Source: an uncultured Desulfosarcina sp.
GTDB taxonomy: Bacteria > Desulfobacterota > Desulfobacteria > Desulfobacterales > Desulfosarcinaceae
NCBI RefSeq assembly: GCF_963668215.1
Contig: NZ_OY764191.1
Location: 83,798 to 147,797 of the forward strand
Length of the DNA stretch: 64,000 bases
Reading direction: 5' to 3'
The translations under genes and the position numbers were made by a program. Positions 17,907-25,885 of the stretch are shown here, piece after piece (the stretch's first letter is position 1; every line of letters begins with the position of its first letter). The notes below the pieces were generated by a model, which saw only the letters and a list, made by a program, of their open reading frames with translations, was not told the DNA's origin and did no database searches.

Positions 17907-18557
17907 ATGAGCCAAAATATAGATTCAATTATTTCCAACTACGAACAGCAATACAAAATCTTCGAAAAATCGATCATCGACGTGATCTGGGTCGTGGACG
18001 TCGAAGCGATGGGCTTTACCTATATCAGCCCCTCGGTAAACCAGGTCACCGGCTACACCCCCGAAGAGATCAAAGCGCTGCCCATGGAGAAGCTGCTGGC
18101 GCCCGAATCGTATCGCAAGGGCATGGATTATCTGACCGAGGGGCATCGCAAGTACAAGATGGGAAAAAGCATCAAACGCAAAGCGGAATTTGAACTGCTG
18201 CACAAAAACGGTTCGCCGTTCTGGGTTGAAATCACGGCCAAATTCTTCAAAGGAGACCAGGGACGGACCCAGCTCTTCGGTGCCATGCGCAATGTTACGA
18301 AGCAGCATGCGCTGGCGAAGAAACGCGACGAACTGCTTCTCAAGCTGGAAGAATCCTTAAGCCGCCAGAAAGCGCTGGAAGCCGAAAACGAGATGCTGCG
18401 CGGTCTGTTGCCCATCTGCTCCAACTGCAAGAAAATCCGCGACGATTCCGGCAAGTGGTGGCATGTGGAAGAGTATATCGCCATGCATTCCGAGGCCGAT
18501 TTTTCCCATACCATCTGCCCCCCCTGCCGCAAAAAAATCTACCCGAAAGCCAACTGA
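17907..18557 (+). CDS. PAS-domain signalling protein with C-terminal Cys motif
   Basis: Protein of 216 aa. Residues 15-130 form a PAS domain (VDVEAMGFTYISPSVNQVTGYTPEE, then a PAC segment ending FGAMRNVT). A coiled-coil stretch follows, then ICSNCKKIRDDSGKWWHVEEY and HTICPPCRK, a four-Cys module common at the end of PAS proteins in this phylum and probably metal-binding. It has no kinase or output domain. The start at 17907 is preferred because an extra N-terminus from 17868 has no homology. Confidence 0.65.
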   Translation: MSQNIDSIISNYEQQYKIFEKSIIDVIWVVDVEAMGFTYISPSVNQVTGYTPEEIKALPMEKLLAPESYRKGMDYLTEGHRKYKMGKSIKRKAEFELLHKNGSPFWVEITAKFFKGDQGRTQLFGAMRNVTKQHALAKKRDELLLKLEESLSRQKALEAENEMLRGLLPICSNCKKIRDDSGKWWHVEEYIAMHSEADFSHTICPPCRKKIYPKAN

Positions 18558-18681
18558 AGATTGTCGCTTTTCCTTTGCATACAGCCCCCTGCACAGGATT
18601 GAAACCTGTTTCAATTTTCGCACGGTTTCGTTATACGTAAACCATGAAGAACCATCATCGAAATGGAAGGAAACGTTCGTC

Positions 18682-19944
18682 GTGAATCGTGAAAACAGTG
18701 CCCACAGCGATGTTCTGATCGTGGGAGGCGGGGTCATCGGACTGGCCTGCGCCTGGTATCTGGCCCGATTGGGGAAATCAGTCCGCATCGTGGAGGAGGA
18801 AAGCGTGGGGTCCGGCGCCTCCCACGGCAACTGCGGAATCCTCTTTTTCAGCGATCTCGTGCCGCTGTGCGCTCCCGGCGCCATAAGCCATGAACTGATG
18901 CGCCTCTTGCAGGGAACCTCGCCCCTGTATATCAAACCGCGCCCGGATTTTTCCCTGGCCTTCTGGCTGCTCCGGTTTGCCGCCAACTGTACCGCCGGCC
19001 AGCGCAGCCATGCGATGCGCGCCAAGGAGAGCATTTTACGGACATCCATGGAATTGTTCGACGAATTGCTGGCAGAGGAAAACCTGGACTGCGACCATGA
19101 CCGGCGCGGCGTAATCATGGCCTTCACCGATCCGAAATACCTGGAGGGGTACGCGAAAACCAGCCGCATGCTGGAGCCTTTCGGCTTTGCCCCGACCTAC
19201 CTCGACCGCGAAAGTGTCCGGCAGTTGGAGCCGGCACTGAGCCACAGGGTTTGCGGCGGCTGGCACCACCATACGGACAGCCACCTGCGTCCCGACGCCC
19301 TGGTGAAGGCCTGGGGCCGCGCCGTCCGGGATGCGGGCGTGACGATCGAGGAAAACTGCCGCCTGGAGAGCTTTGAAACCCGAAGCGGTGTCGTGCGGCG
19401 CGCGCGAACCTCGAACGGGACGTTTTCCGCAGATCAGTTCATCCTGGCCACCGGCGCCTGGACCGCGGCCATCGCCCGCCAGTTCAATCTGCGCATCCCC
19501 GTACAGCCAGGAAAGGGCTACAGCATCACCATGGAAAAACCGTCCGCCTGCCCTGAAATGCCCTGTTACCTCTACGAACGCAACGTCGTCGTCACCCCCT
19601 GGAAAAGCGGTTTTCGTTTGGGCGGCACCATGGAATTTTCCGGATTCGGCACCGACTTGACCCGGCGACGGCTGGACCATTTAGAATCCGCTGCGGCCTT
19701 TTATCTGCAGACGCCGATAGGCCGCCGGGTGGAAGAACGCTGGGCGGGGCTGCGGCCCATGTGCTGCGACGACCTGCCCATCATCGGCCGCACGCCGGGG
19801 TGGGACAATCTGCTCCTGGCCACCGGCCACGGCATGCTGGGCGTTACCATGGCCACGGGAACCGGCCGTCTGATCGCCGACCTGATCCTGGACCGAAAGC
19901 CGCCGTTCGACCCGCGGCCGTTCGCCGTCGAACGGTTCCGGTAA
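18682..19944 (+). CDS. FAD-dependent amino-acid oxidoreductase (DadA-like)
   Basis: DAO-family flavoprotein, 420 aa, expected to oxidise a D-amino acid or related amine. The N-terminal dinucleotide fold is VLIVGGGVIGLACAWYLARLG, followed by GSGASHGNCGIL. The C-terminal WAGLRPMCCDDLPIIGRTPG and LATGHGMLGVTMATGTGRLIADLI are characteristic of D-amino-acid dehydrogenase. The start is GTG at 18682 after GGAAGG. No transporter or partner enzyme lies nearby, so the substrate is open. Confidence 0.75.
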   Translation: MNRENSAHSDVLIVGGGVIGLACAWYLARLGKSVRIVEEESVGSGASHGNCGILFFSDLVPLCAPGAISHELMRLLQGTSPLYIKPRPDFSLAFWLLRFAANCTAGQRSHAMRAKESILRTSMELFDELLAEENLDCDHDRRGVIMAFTDPKYLEGYAKTSRMLEPFGFAPTYLDRESVRQLEPALSHRVCGGWHHHTDSHLRPDALVKAWGRAVRDAGVTIEENCRLESFETRSGVVRRARTSNGTFSADQFILATGAWTAAIARQFNLRIPVQPGKGYSITMEKPSACPEMPCYLYERNVVVTPWKSGFRLGGTMEFSGFGTDLTRRRLDHLESAAAFYLQTPIGRRVEERWAGLRPMCCDDLPIIGRTPGWDNLLLATGHGMLGVTMATGTGRLIADLILDRKPPFDPRPFAVERFR

Positions 19945-20035
19945 CGGACCCGGCACAACTGCAACCGGCAAATGCCAGTGCCCCAATCGGGCCACGGCCC
20001 ATTGGACCGTCCGGAAGAACCCGGATTTGCCTGCT

Positions 20036-22282
20036 ATGGACCTGAACAGCCTTTACATTTTTCAGGACTTTGCCGCCGCAGCCATTTCGGCCGCCCTGGC
20101 AATTTACCTGGTGCCTCGCTGGAGCGCCCTCAGCGCCAGAGCCCTGCTGCTGTTGATGGTTGCAGTCGCCTTCTGGTCGTTCTCTTATGGTCTGGAATTT
20201 AAAAGCACCGGGCTGGAAGCCAAACTCTTCTGGGTCCGCGTGGAATATCTGGGCGCCGCCTGGGTGGGGGTGCTTTATTTTCAATTCGCCATGGCCCTTA
20301 TCGGAAAAAAGGCGTGGCTCAAGGGCGCCAGGGGAGGAACGATCCTGATTTTACCCGCCCTGACCATCCTTGCCGTTTTTACCAACCCCTACCACCAGTT
20401 GATGTGGTCCCGGGTATGGATCGACCCATCCGGGCCGGTAACGGTTCTGGTCTTCCAGCGCGGCATCGGTTTCTGGATTTTCGTGGCCTATTCGTACGGC
20501 CTGGTGCTGGCGGGAACGGTGTCCGTTTTCCACAGCTATCTTTTCGCCCGCCAGACCGAGAGCAGACACTTCTGGGTCGTGTTGATCGGTGTGCTGGCCC
20601 CCTGGGTGAGCAATATCGTCTATCTGACTGGTTTCGAGCCCCTGCGCCACATCGATCTTACACCGGTGGCCTTTACCGTCAGCGGCCTGGCCTTCTTCTG
20701 GGGGACCGTTCGCCACCAGATGCTGGAACTGATTCCCATCGCCAGGGATACCGTCGTCGAAAGCATGCAGGATGCCGTCATCGTCCTGGATCTGCGCAAC
20801 CGCATCATCGACCTGAACGCCGCCGCCCGCAGGCTTCTGCCGGACGGGGCAACATCGCCCATCGGCCAGTATCTGCCGGTCTTTTTCCCGGAACTGTACC
20901 TCCGCGTCGAACAAAGCCGGGACAACGCGTTAAAAGACGTTTCGCTGACCCTCCCGAAAGGAGCCATAACCGGATTCTGGCAGCTTCGGCAATCGCCCCT
21001 GTACAGCAGCGGTAAAAATCCCAGTGGGTGGCTGATCGTTCTCCAGGACGTCACCGAACAGAAACACAATGAAGCGGCCCTTCGCGAAAGCGAAGAGAAA
21101 TTTCGCAGCATCAGCGCCAGCGCACTGGATGCCATCATCATGATCGATCCCGATGGCCGCATCTCTTTCTGGAACCGCGCTGCGGAAAAAATCTTCGGAT
21201 ACCGGAACGAGGAAGTCATGGGCAGGGATCTTCACCGGCAACTGGCTCCGGAATCGTCCCTGTCCGGCTATCGGGAGGCCTTCACCGTTTTCCAGCATAG
21301 CGGAAACGGGGCGTTGATGGGCAAAACCATCGAAATCGACTGCCGCCATAAAGACGGCAGCATTTTCCCCGCGGAGTTGTCCCTGTCGCCGCTGCTGTTG
21401 GACGGTCAATGGCATGCCGTGGGAATTTTGCGGGATATCGCCGAGCGCAAGAAAACCCAGGAGTATCTGATGCAGAACGAGAAGATGATTTCCCTGGGCG
21501 GTCTTGCGGCCGGCATGGCCCATGAAATCAACAATCCGCTGGCGGGCATCCTGTCCAGCATCCAGGTCATACGCATGCGCATGCTCGGCGATCTGCCGGC
21601 CAACAAACAGGCGGCCGAGGCGGCCGGCATCCGCCTCGAGGGACTGCGGGAGTATATGAAGCGACGCAAGATCGTGGATAAAATCGAAGCCGTCGATCAA
21701 TCCTGCCGGCGGGCCGCCGTTATCGTTCGCAACATGTTGAACTTCGCACGAAAAAGCGACACCGTTTTCTCCAAGCACGACCTGGCGGTGTTGCTCGATC
21801 AGACCATCGATCTGGCCAAAAACGATTTTCAGCTCAGCGGGCAGCGGGATTTCCAGAAAATTCAAATCGAACGCAACTACCTCGGCGGCATGCCCTCGGT
21901 CTTCTGCGATGCCGGCCAGATCCAGCAGGTGGTGTTCAACATTCTCAAAAACGGGGCCCAGGCCATGTGGGAACAGGGGGCCGAATCCTTTAAACTGAAA
22001 TTTCAATTGACGCTGGATCGCCAGGACGAATGGGCCCGCATCATCATCGCGGACAACGGCCCCGGGATGCCGGAAGCGGTCCGCAAACGGATTTTCGATC
22101 CGTTCTACACGACCAAACCCACCGGATCGGGCACCGGCCTGGGGCTCTCCATTGCCTATTTCATCGTCACGGAAAATCACTCGGGAAGGTTGACGGTCGA
22201 CTCCTCGCCTGGCCAGGGCACGGTTTTTACGGTCCGTCTGCCGCTGACCCATAAGCCGCCATCCTGGAAAACGGATCAATGA
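20036..22282 (+). CDS. 7TM-sensor histidine kinase with two PAS domains
   Basis: Membrane histidine kinase, 748 aa. Residues 1-230 hold seven hydrophobic helices of the 7TM histidine kinase N-terminal type. Two PAS regions follow (about 240-340 and 350-470; the second is clear: AAEKIFGYRNEEVMGRD, ending VGILRDIAERK). The phosphoacceptor His is in GGLAAGMAHEINNPLAGI. The ATPase has DNGPGMPEAV, FDPFYTTKP and GSGTGLGLSIAY. No receiver is fused and none is adjacent. The stop overlaps the start of the pentapeptide-repeat gene (ATGA), so they are co-expressed. Confidence 0.85.
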   Translation: MDLNSLYIFQDFAAAAISAALAIYLVPRWSALSARALLLLMVAVAFWSFSYGLEFKSTGLEAKLFWVRVEYLGAAWVGVLYFQFAMALIGKKAWLKGARGGTILILPALTILAVFTNPYHQLMWSRVWIDPSGPVTVLVFQRGIGFWIFVAYSYGLVLAGTVSVFHSYLFARQTESRHFWVVLIGVLAPWVSNIVYLTGFEPLRHIDLTPVAFTVSGLAFFWGTVRHQMLELIPIARDTVVESMQDAVIVLDLRNRIIDLNAAARRLLPDGATSPIGQYLPVFFPELYLRVEQSRDNALKDVSLTLPKGAITGFWQLRQSPLYSSGKNPSGWLIVLQDVTEQKHNEAALRESEEKFRSISASALDAIIMIDPDGRISFWNRAAEKIFGYRNEEVMGRDLHRQLAPESSLSGYREAFTVFQHSGNGALMGKTIEIDCRHKDGSIFPAELSLSPLLLDGQWHAVGILRDIAERKKTQEYLMQNEKMISLGGLAAGMAHEINNPLAGILSSIQVIRMRMLGDLPANKQAAEAAGIRLEGLREYMKRRKIVDKIEAVDQSCRRAAVIVRNMLNFARKSDTVFSKHDLAVLLDQTIDLAKNDFQLSGQRDFQKIQIERNYLGGMPSVFCDAGQIQQVVFNILKNGAQAMWEQGAESFKLKFQLTLDRQDEWARIIIADNGPGMPEAVRKRIFDPFYTTKPTGSGTGLGLSIAYFIVTENHSGRLTVDSSPGQGTVFTVRLPLTHKPPSWKTDQ

Positions 22283-23223
22283 GAAAAAGCCGTTTCCGGA
22301 AAGCCATGCTGGCCGTCGGGGTGGCAGGCCTGCTGCTGGTCTTTTACGGCCTGATGGGACGGTGGCTGGCCCCGGCCGGCATCCGCCAGCGGTTGACGGC
22401 CGACCGCAGCTGCCGCCTGTGCGATCTTGCCGGCGAGAACCTCAATGGCCTGAACCTTGCCGGGGCCGATTTTACCGGGGCGATATTTTACGGGACCGAT
22501 CTGACCGGCGCGGTGTTGAAAAATGCGATTCTGGTCAACGCCGATTTGCGCTGCGCATGCATCGAAAAGGCGATACTGGACGGGGCGACCTGGGTCAACG
22601 GCCAGATCTGCGGCTCGCCTTCCATCGGCAGGTGCCTGACGCCCGATACGGCCAAGCTGCTGGAATCGGGCCACTGCCCCGGCTGCAACCTGAGGGCCGC
22701 CACCCTCGATTCATCTCCATTGGCCGGCGCCTTTCTGAAAAGCGCCGACCTGACGCGAGCCGCCCTCTCCCGCACGAACTTGAACCAGGCCAACCTGACG
22801 CGGGCCAACCTGACCCGATCCGTGGCCCGGCAGGCCGGCTTTCAAAAAAGCCTGCTGCTGGAAGCGGATCTCACCGAAGCGGATCTCACAGGCGCCGATC
22901 TTTCCGAAGCGTACCTGAGAAAAAGCCTGATGACCGGAGCCGTTCTTGAACACGCCTGCCTGGAGAAAGCGGATCTGCGGCAGGCCGTGTTCCACGGGGC
23001 CAGACTGAACGGCGCCAGGCTGTCCGGAGCCGACCTGGCCGAAGCCAATCTCAAAATGGCCGACCTGACCGGCGCCGACCTGACCGGCGCCAACCTGGAG
23101 AAAGCCAATCTCATCGGTGCCCGGCTGAAGGGCGCACGCTTTGACGAAGCCTACCTGACCGGCGCCGTCTGGACCAACGGCAAGAAATGCGGCCACGGAT
23201 CCATCGGACGGTGTGAACAGTGA
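22279..23223 (+). CDS. membrane-anchored pentapeptide-repeat protein
   Basis: 314 aa. One N-terminal transmembrane helix (AMLAVGVAGLLLVFYGLMG) is followed by about 40 A(D/N)Lxx repeats in two blocks (residues 50-105 and 135-290), forming a right-handed quadrilateral helix. Each block ends with a matching segment, WVNGQICGSPSIGRC and WTNGKKCGHGSIGRC, with paired Cys. The gene overlaps the kinase by 4 nt, which suggests a shared role. Function is not predictable from repeats alone. Its stop codon is the first triplet of a heptamer array. Confidence 0.85.
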   Translation: MRKSRFRKAMLAVGVAGLLLVFYGLMGRWLAPAGIRQRLTADRSCRLCDLAGENLNGLNLAGADFTGAIFYGTDLTGAVLKNAILVNADLRCACIEKAILDGATWVNGQICGSPSIGRCLTPDTAKLLESGHCPGCNLRAATLDSSPLAGAFLKSADLTRAALSRTNLNQANLTRANLTRSVARQAGFQKSLLLEADLTEADLTGADLSEAYLRKSLMTGAVLEHACLEKADLRQAVFHGARLNGARLSGADLAEANLKMADLTGADLTGANLEKANLIGARLKGARFDEAYLTGAVWTNGKKCGHGSIGRCEQ

Positions 23224-23269
23224 TCTGTGATCTGTGAACGGTGAACAGTGAACAGTGAACGGTGATACG
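23221..23269. repeat. 7-bp-period tandem array
   Basis: Seven units: TGATCTG twice, TGAACGG, TGAACAG twice, TGAACGG, TGATACG. The array begins exactly at the TGA stop of the pentapeptide gene. No inverted partner follows, but a separate hairpin (CGAAAAACGAAGCG with CGCTTTTTTCG) lies just downstream. Confidence 0.8.
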
Positions 23270-23600
23270 GGCTCGAAAAACGAAGCGACCTTGGCGATCG
23301 ACGTAGATCCGCTTTTTTCGAAGTGATACTTGACCGTACTTTTTTTCCGAGTTATCTTAAATGATTCCGGAATGATCCTTGTTGTTCCATTCCAGTTCTC
23401 GTGATGTTTCGCTTCGACCTCTGGCTGGATGCTCTTTGGCAATTTATTGAGAACACTTTCCGTACTTGTGCATCCAGCATCGCTGCTACAGCTCACATTT
23501 CTCTTTTGGCTACCGCTCCTTTTACAGTCTGATAAAAAGCCCGACATCCACCCGGATCCTCCGTTTTCCCGAAGCCTGTTGAATCTGACATAACCTTCTG

Positions 23601-23615
23601 TTTACATAGTGTTTT
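23601..23615. promoter_or_regulatory. TTTACA-N3-TGT activator-like site (degenerate)
   Basis: TTTACATAGTGTTTT keeps the left half and the TGT of the palindrome seen at 29684, 35835 and 41414. It lies 27 bp before a -24/-12 promoter, closer than at the other three loci. Confidence 0.35.
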
Positions 23616-23641
23616 CAATAACCCATAAACCGCCCCGAAAA

Positions 23642-23656
23642 TGGCATGCCCATTGC
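23642..23656 (+). promoter_or_regulatory. sigma-54 promoter of the usp operon
   Basis: TGGCATGCCCATTGC has exact GG-N10-GC spacing and is identical to the element at 35956. The expected transcript starts near 23668, about 48 nt before the UspA start codon. No other gene is seen in 23224-23715. Confidence 0.7.
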
Positions 23657-23715
23657 TCATTGGTTGGTAACGCGAATTTTTTAAAAAATCTACCAACCGG
23701 AGAAAGGAGCCTGCT

Positions 23716-24186
23716 ATGACACAACCTCGCAAAATCGTTGCAGCCGTGGATTTATCCGAGTTTTCCGTCGGAATTGTGCGCTACAGCGGGTGGCTGGCCC
23801 TGCAAATCGATGCGGAGCTGGTGGTGGTCAACGTGATCAATCAGCGTGACCTGGATATGGTCCACCGCGTCATGATCGGCTATGAAAGTTTTTCTTTTCC
23901 AGATTATCTGGAGGACCAGGAAAAAACCCGCGCCGCCCAGGTGGACGACCTGATCGCAGCGAACTGCCCCGAGGGCGTCAACTGCCGGACCCTTATCCGC
24001 ACCGGCATTCCCTACCGCGAACTGCTGGCAACCGTGGAAACGGAAAAAGCGCAGTTGATGGTCGTGGGGACCAAAGGCCGCGGCAACCTGGCCGATGCGC
24101 TGGTCGGATCGCAGGCGCGTAAGCTCTACCGCCGTTCACCCATCCCGCTGCTGACGATCCCGGCGGCATTCAACGTACTGCCGTAG
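23716..24186 (+). CDS. universal stress protein (UspA family)
   Basis: Single-domain UspA protein, 156 aa. The ATP-binding signature G-x2-G-x9-G-S is present as GTKGRGNLADALVGS. AGAAAGGAG precedes the ATG. It is the first gene behind a sigma-54 promoter and begins a run with a CBS-ACT protein and a tandem Usp. Confidence 0.9.
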   Translation: MTQPRKIVAAVDLSEFSVGIVRYSGWLALQIDAELVVVNVINQRDLDMVHRVMIGYESFSFPDYLEDQEKTRAAQVDDLIAANCPEGVNCRTLIRTGIPYRELLATVETEKAQLMVVGTKGRGNLADALVGSQARKLYRRSPIPLLTIPAAFNVLP

Positions 24187-24255
24187 AGCGATCGCAAAGG
24201 ACATCGATTCCCGTCTGCAGGCGGTTCGCGGCAGACGAAGAAAAGGAGAGACAAC

Positions 24256-24945
24256 ATGCTGGTAAGATATTGGATGAGCCAACCGGTGATTCACATCAGT
24301 CCGCAGGACTCCATGCAAAAAGCCATCGCCGTGATGAAGGAAAAGCATATCCGTCTGCTCCCGGTGGTGGACGAAAAGCAAAAACTCAAGGGCGTCGTCA
24401 GTGACCGCGACCTGAAGCGGGCCTCCGCATCGGATGCCACCAGCCTGGATGTTCATGAGCTGCTCTATCTCATATCCAAGATCAAAGTGGCCGACATCAT
24501 GACGCGCGAGGTGGTTACGGTGCACCTGGACTGGACCGTCGAAGAGGCCGCCGACACCCTGCTGACCCACAAGATTTCAGGCGCTCCCGTGGTGGACGAC
24601 GAAGGCCGGCTGTGCGGAATCATCACCCAGACGGACCTGTTCAAGGCCACCTTGTACATCACCGGCCTGAAGAAGCGGGGCTTTCACCTGGCCCTGGTTC
24701 TGGAGGACACGCCCGGCTCGATCATGGAAATCGTCAGCGTCATCCGTCAATTCGGCGGCCGCATGGCCAGCATCCTCTCCACTTACGAACGGGCGCCGGA
24801 TGGATACCGCAACGTCTACCTGAGGTTTACCAACGTTTCCCGCGATCGCATCGACGAGTTGATCGCCATCATGAAAGAAAAGGCCAAGCTGCGCTACATG
24901 GTCGATCACCGGGAAAACAAACGCGTTCTGTTCGACAATCATTGA
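24256..24945 (+). CDS. CBS-pair plus ACT protein (AcuB-like)
   Basis: 229 aa. Two CBS domains span residues 1-140 (VIHISPQDSMQKAIAVM, LLPVVDE; then VVTVHLDWTVEEAADTL, GAPVVDDEGRLCGIIT). A C-terminal ACT-like domain follows (VLEDTPGSIMEIVSVIRQFGGRMASI). The architecture matches AcuB, a protein linked to acetoin use, and it probably senses an adenine nucleotide. It sits between two Usp genes in one apparent operon. Confidence 0.8.
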   Translation: MLVRYWMSQPVIHISPQDSMQKAIAVMKEKHIRLLPVVDEKQKLKGVVSDRDLKRASASDATSLDVHELLYLISKIKVADIMTREVVTVHLDWTVEEAADTLLTHKISGAPVVDDEGRLCGIITQTDLFKATLYITGLKKRGFHLALVLEDTPGSIMEIVSVIRQFGGRMASILSTYERAPDGYRNVYLRFTNVSRDRIDELIAIMKEKAKLRYMVDHRENKRVLFDNH

Positions 24946-24978
24946 GAGAAAGCGTCAATTTATTAAAGGAGGAAATCG

Positions 24979-25881
24979 ATGCCCCACAAATCCAAACGCT
25001 TGTTGCTATCCCTGGACGGTTCCGAACGTTCCCTGCAGACCGTAAGCTATGCCTGTGAGGAACAGGCCCTCAAAGGCATGAGAATTGTTCTTCTGCATGT
25101 GTTCAACGCGATCCCGGAGGCCTATTACGATCTGGAAAAGGAGCCCAAAAGCGTAAAGATCGTTCGCCAGGTGCGCAGTTGGGAAGCCAATCAGAAAAAA
25201 GCGATTCGCGAATATATGGAAAAGGCCCGTCAGATGCTGATCGAAGGCGGGCACGCCGATACGGCGCTGAGCATCAAGATCCGTGACCGCAAAAAAGGAA
25301 TCGCCCGGGACATCATCGCCGAGGCCCAGAAAGGCTACGATGCCGTGCTGATCCGGCGCCGGGGGGCCACCGCCCTGAAAAATGTCGTCGTGGGCAGTGT
25401 CACCAACAAGCTGATGGAAAAGCTCAACTTCATTCCCATTCTGGTCGCCGGGAAAAGGCCGGTCAATGACAAAATCCTGCTCGCCGTGGACGGCTCCCCC
25501 TGCGCCACCCGTGCGGTCCGCTTCGTGGCCGAAACGGTCGGCCGCATGAAGGATTACCAGATACGGCTGATGGTTGTCGTGCGCGGCGGTTCGGACGGGA
25601 TCTCGCTCAACGGCCAGGGCCTTTCCACCGACCACATTTTCAAGGAGGCCATCGGCATCCTGACGGCAGCCGGTTTTCCGGAAGAGAACATTTCCACCAA
25701 GGCCGTCTCCGGGGCCATCAGCCGCGCCGGAGCCATCGTCACCCATGCGGAAAAGGGGCACTGGGGCACCATCGTGGTGGGCCGCCGCGGACTGTCCCGG
25801 GTCAAGGATTTCTTCATGGGCCGCGTGAGCAACAAGGTCGTCCATGCCGGACGGCTGGATACCGTCTGGATCGTAACCTAA
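24979..25881 (+). CDS. tandem-domain universal stress protein
   Basis: 300 aa with two Usp domains: residues 1-155 (LLLSLDGSERSLQTVSYA) and 160-300 (ILLAVDGSPCATRAVRFVA). The second keeps the ATP motif in GRRGLSRVKDFFMGRVS. The first has IRRRGATALKNVVVGSVT in that place, so its binding loop is altered. AAAGGAGG lies before the ATG. The next gene starts 4 bp after the stop. Confidence 0.85.
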   Translation: MPHKSKRLLLSLDGSERSLQTVSYACEEQALKGMRIVLLHVFNAIPEAYYDLEKEPKSVKIVRQVRSWEANQKKAIREYMEKARQMLIEGGHADTALSIKIRDRKKGIARDIIAEAQKGYDAVLIRRRGATALKNVVVGSVTNKLMEKLNFIPILVAGKRPVNDKILLAVDGSPCATRAVRFVAETVGRMKDYQIRLMVVVRGGSDGISLNGQGLSTDHIFKEAIGILTAAGFPEENISTKAVSGAISRAGAIVTHAEKGHWGTIVVGRRGLSRVKDFFMGRVSNKVVHAGRLDTVWIVT

Positions 25882-25885
25882 ATCG

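Noticed and set aside
22711..23547. 278-codon minus-strand frame over the pentapeptide gene
   Set aside because: It is a mirror of the pentapeptide repeats plus the translated heptamer array; the repeat logic belongs to the plus-strand protein.
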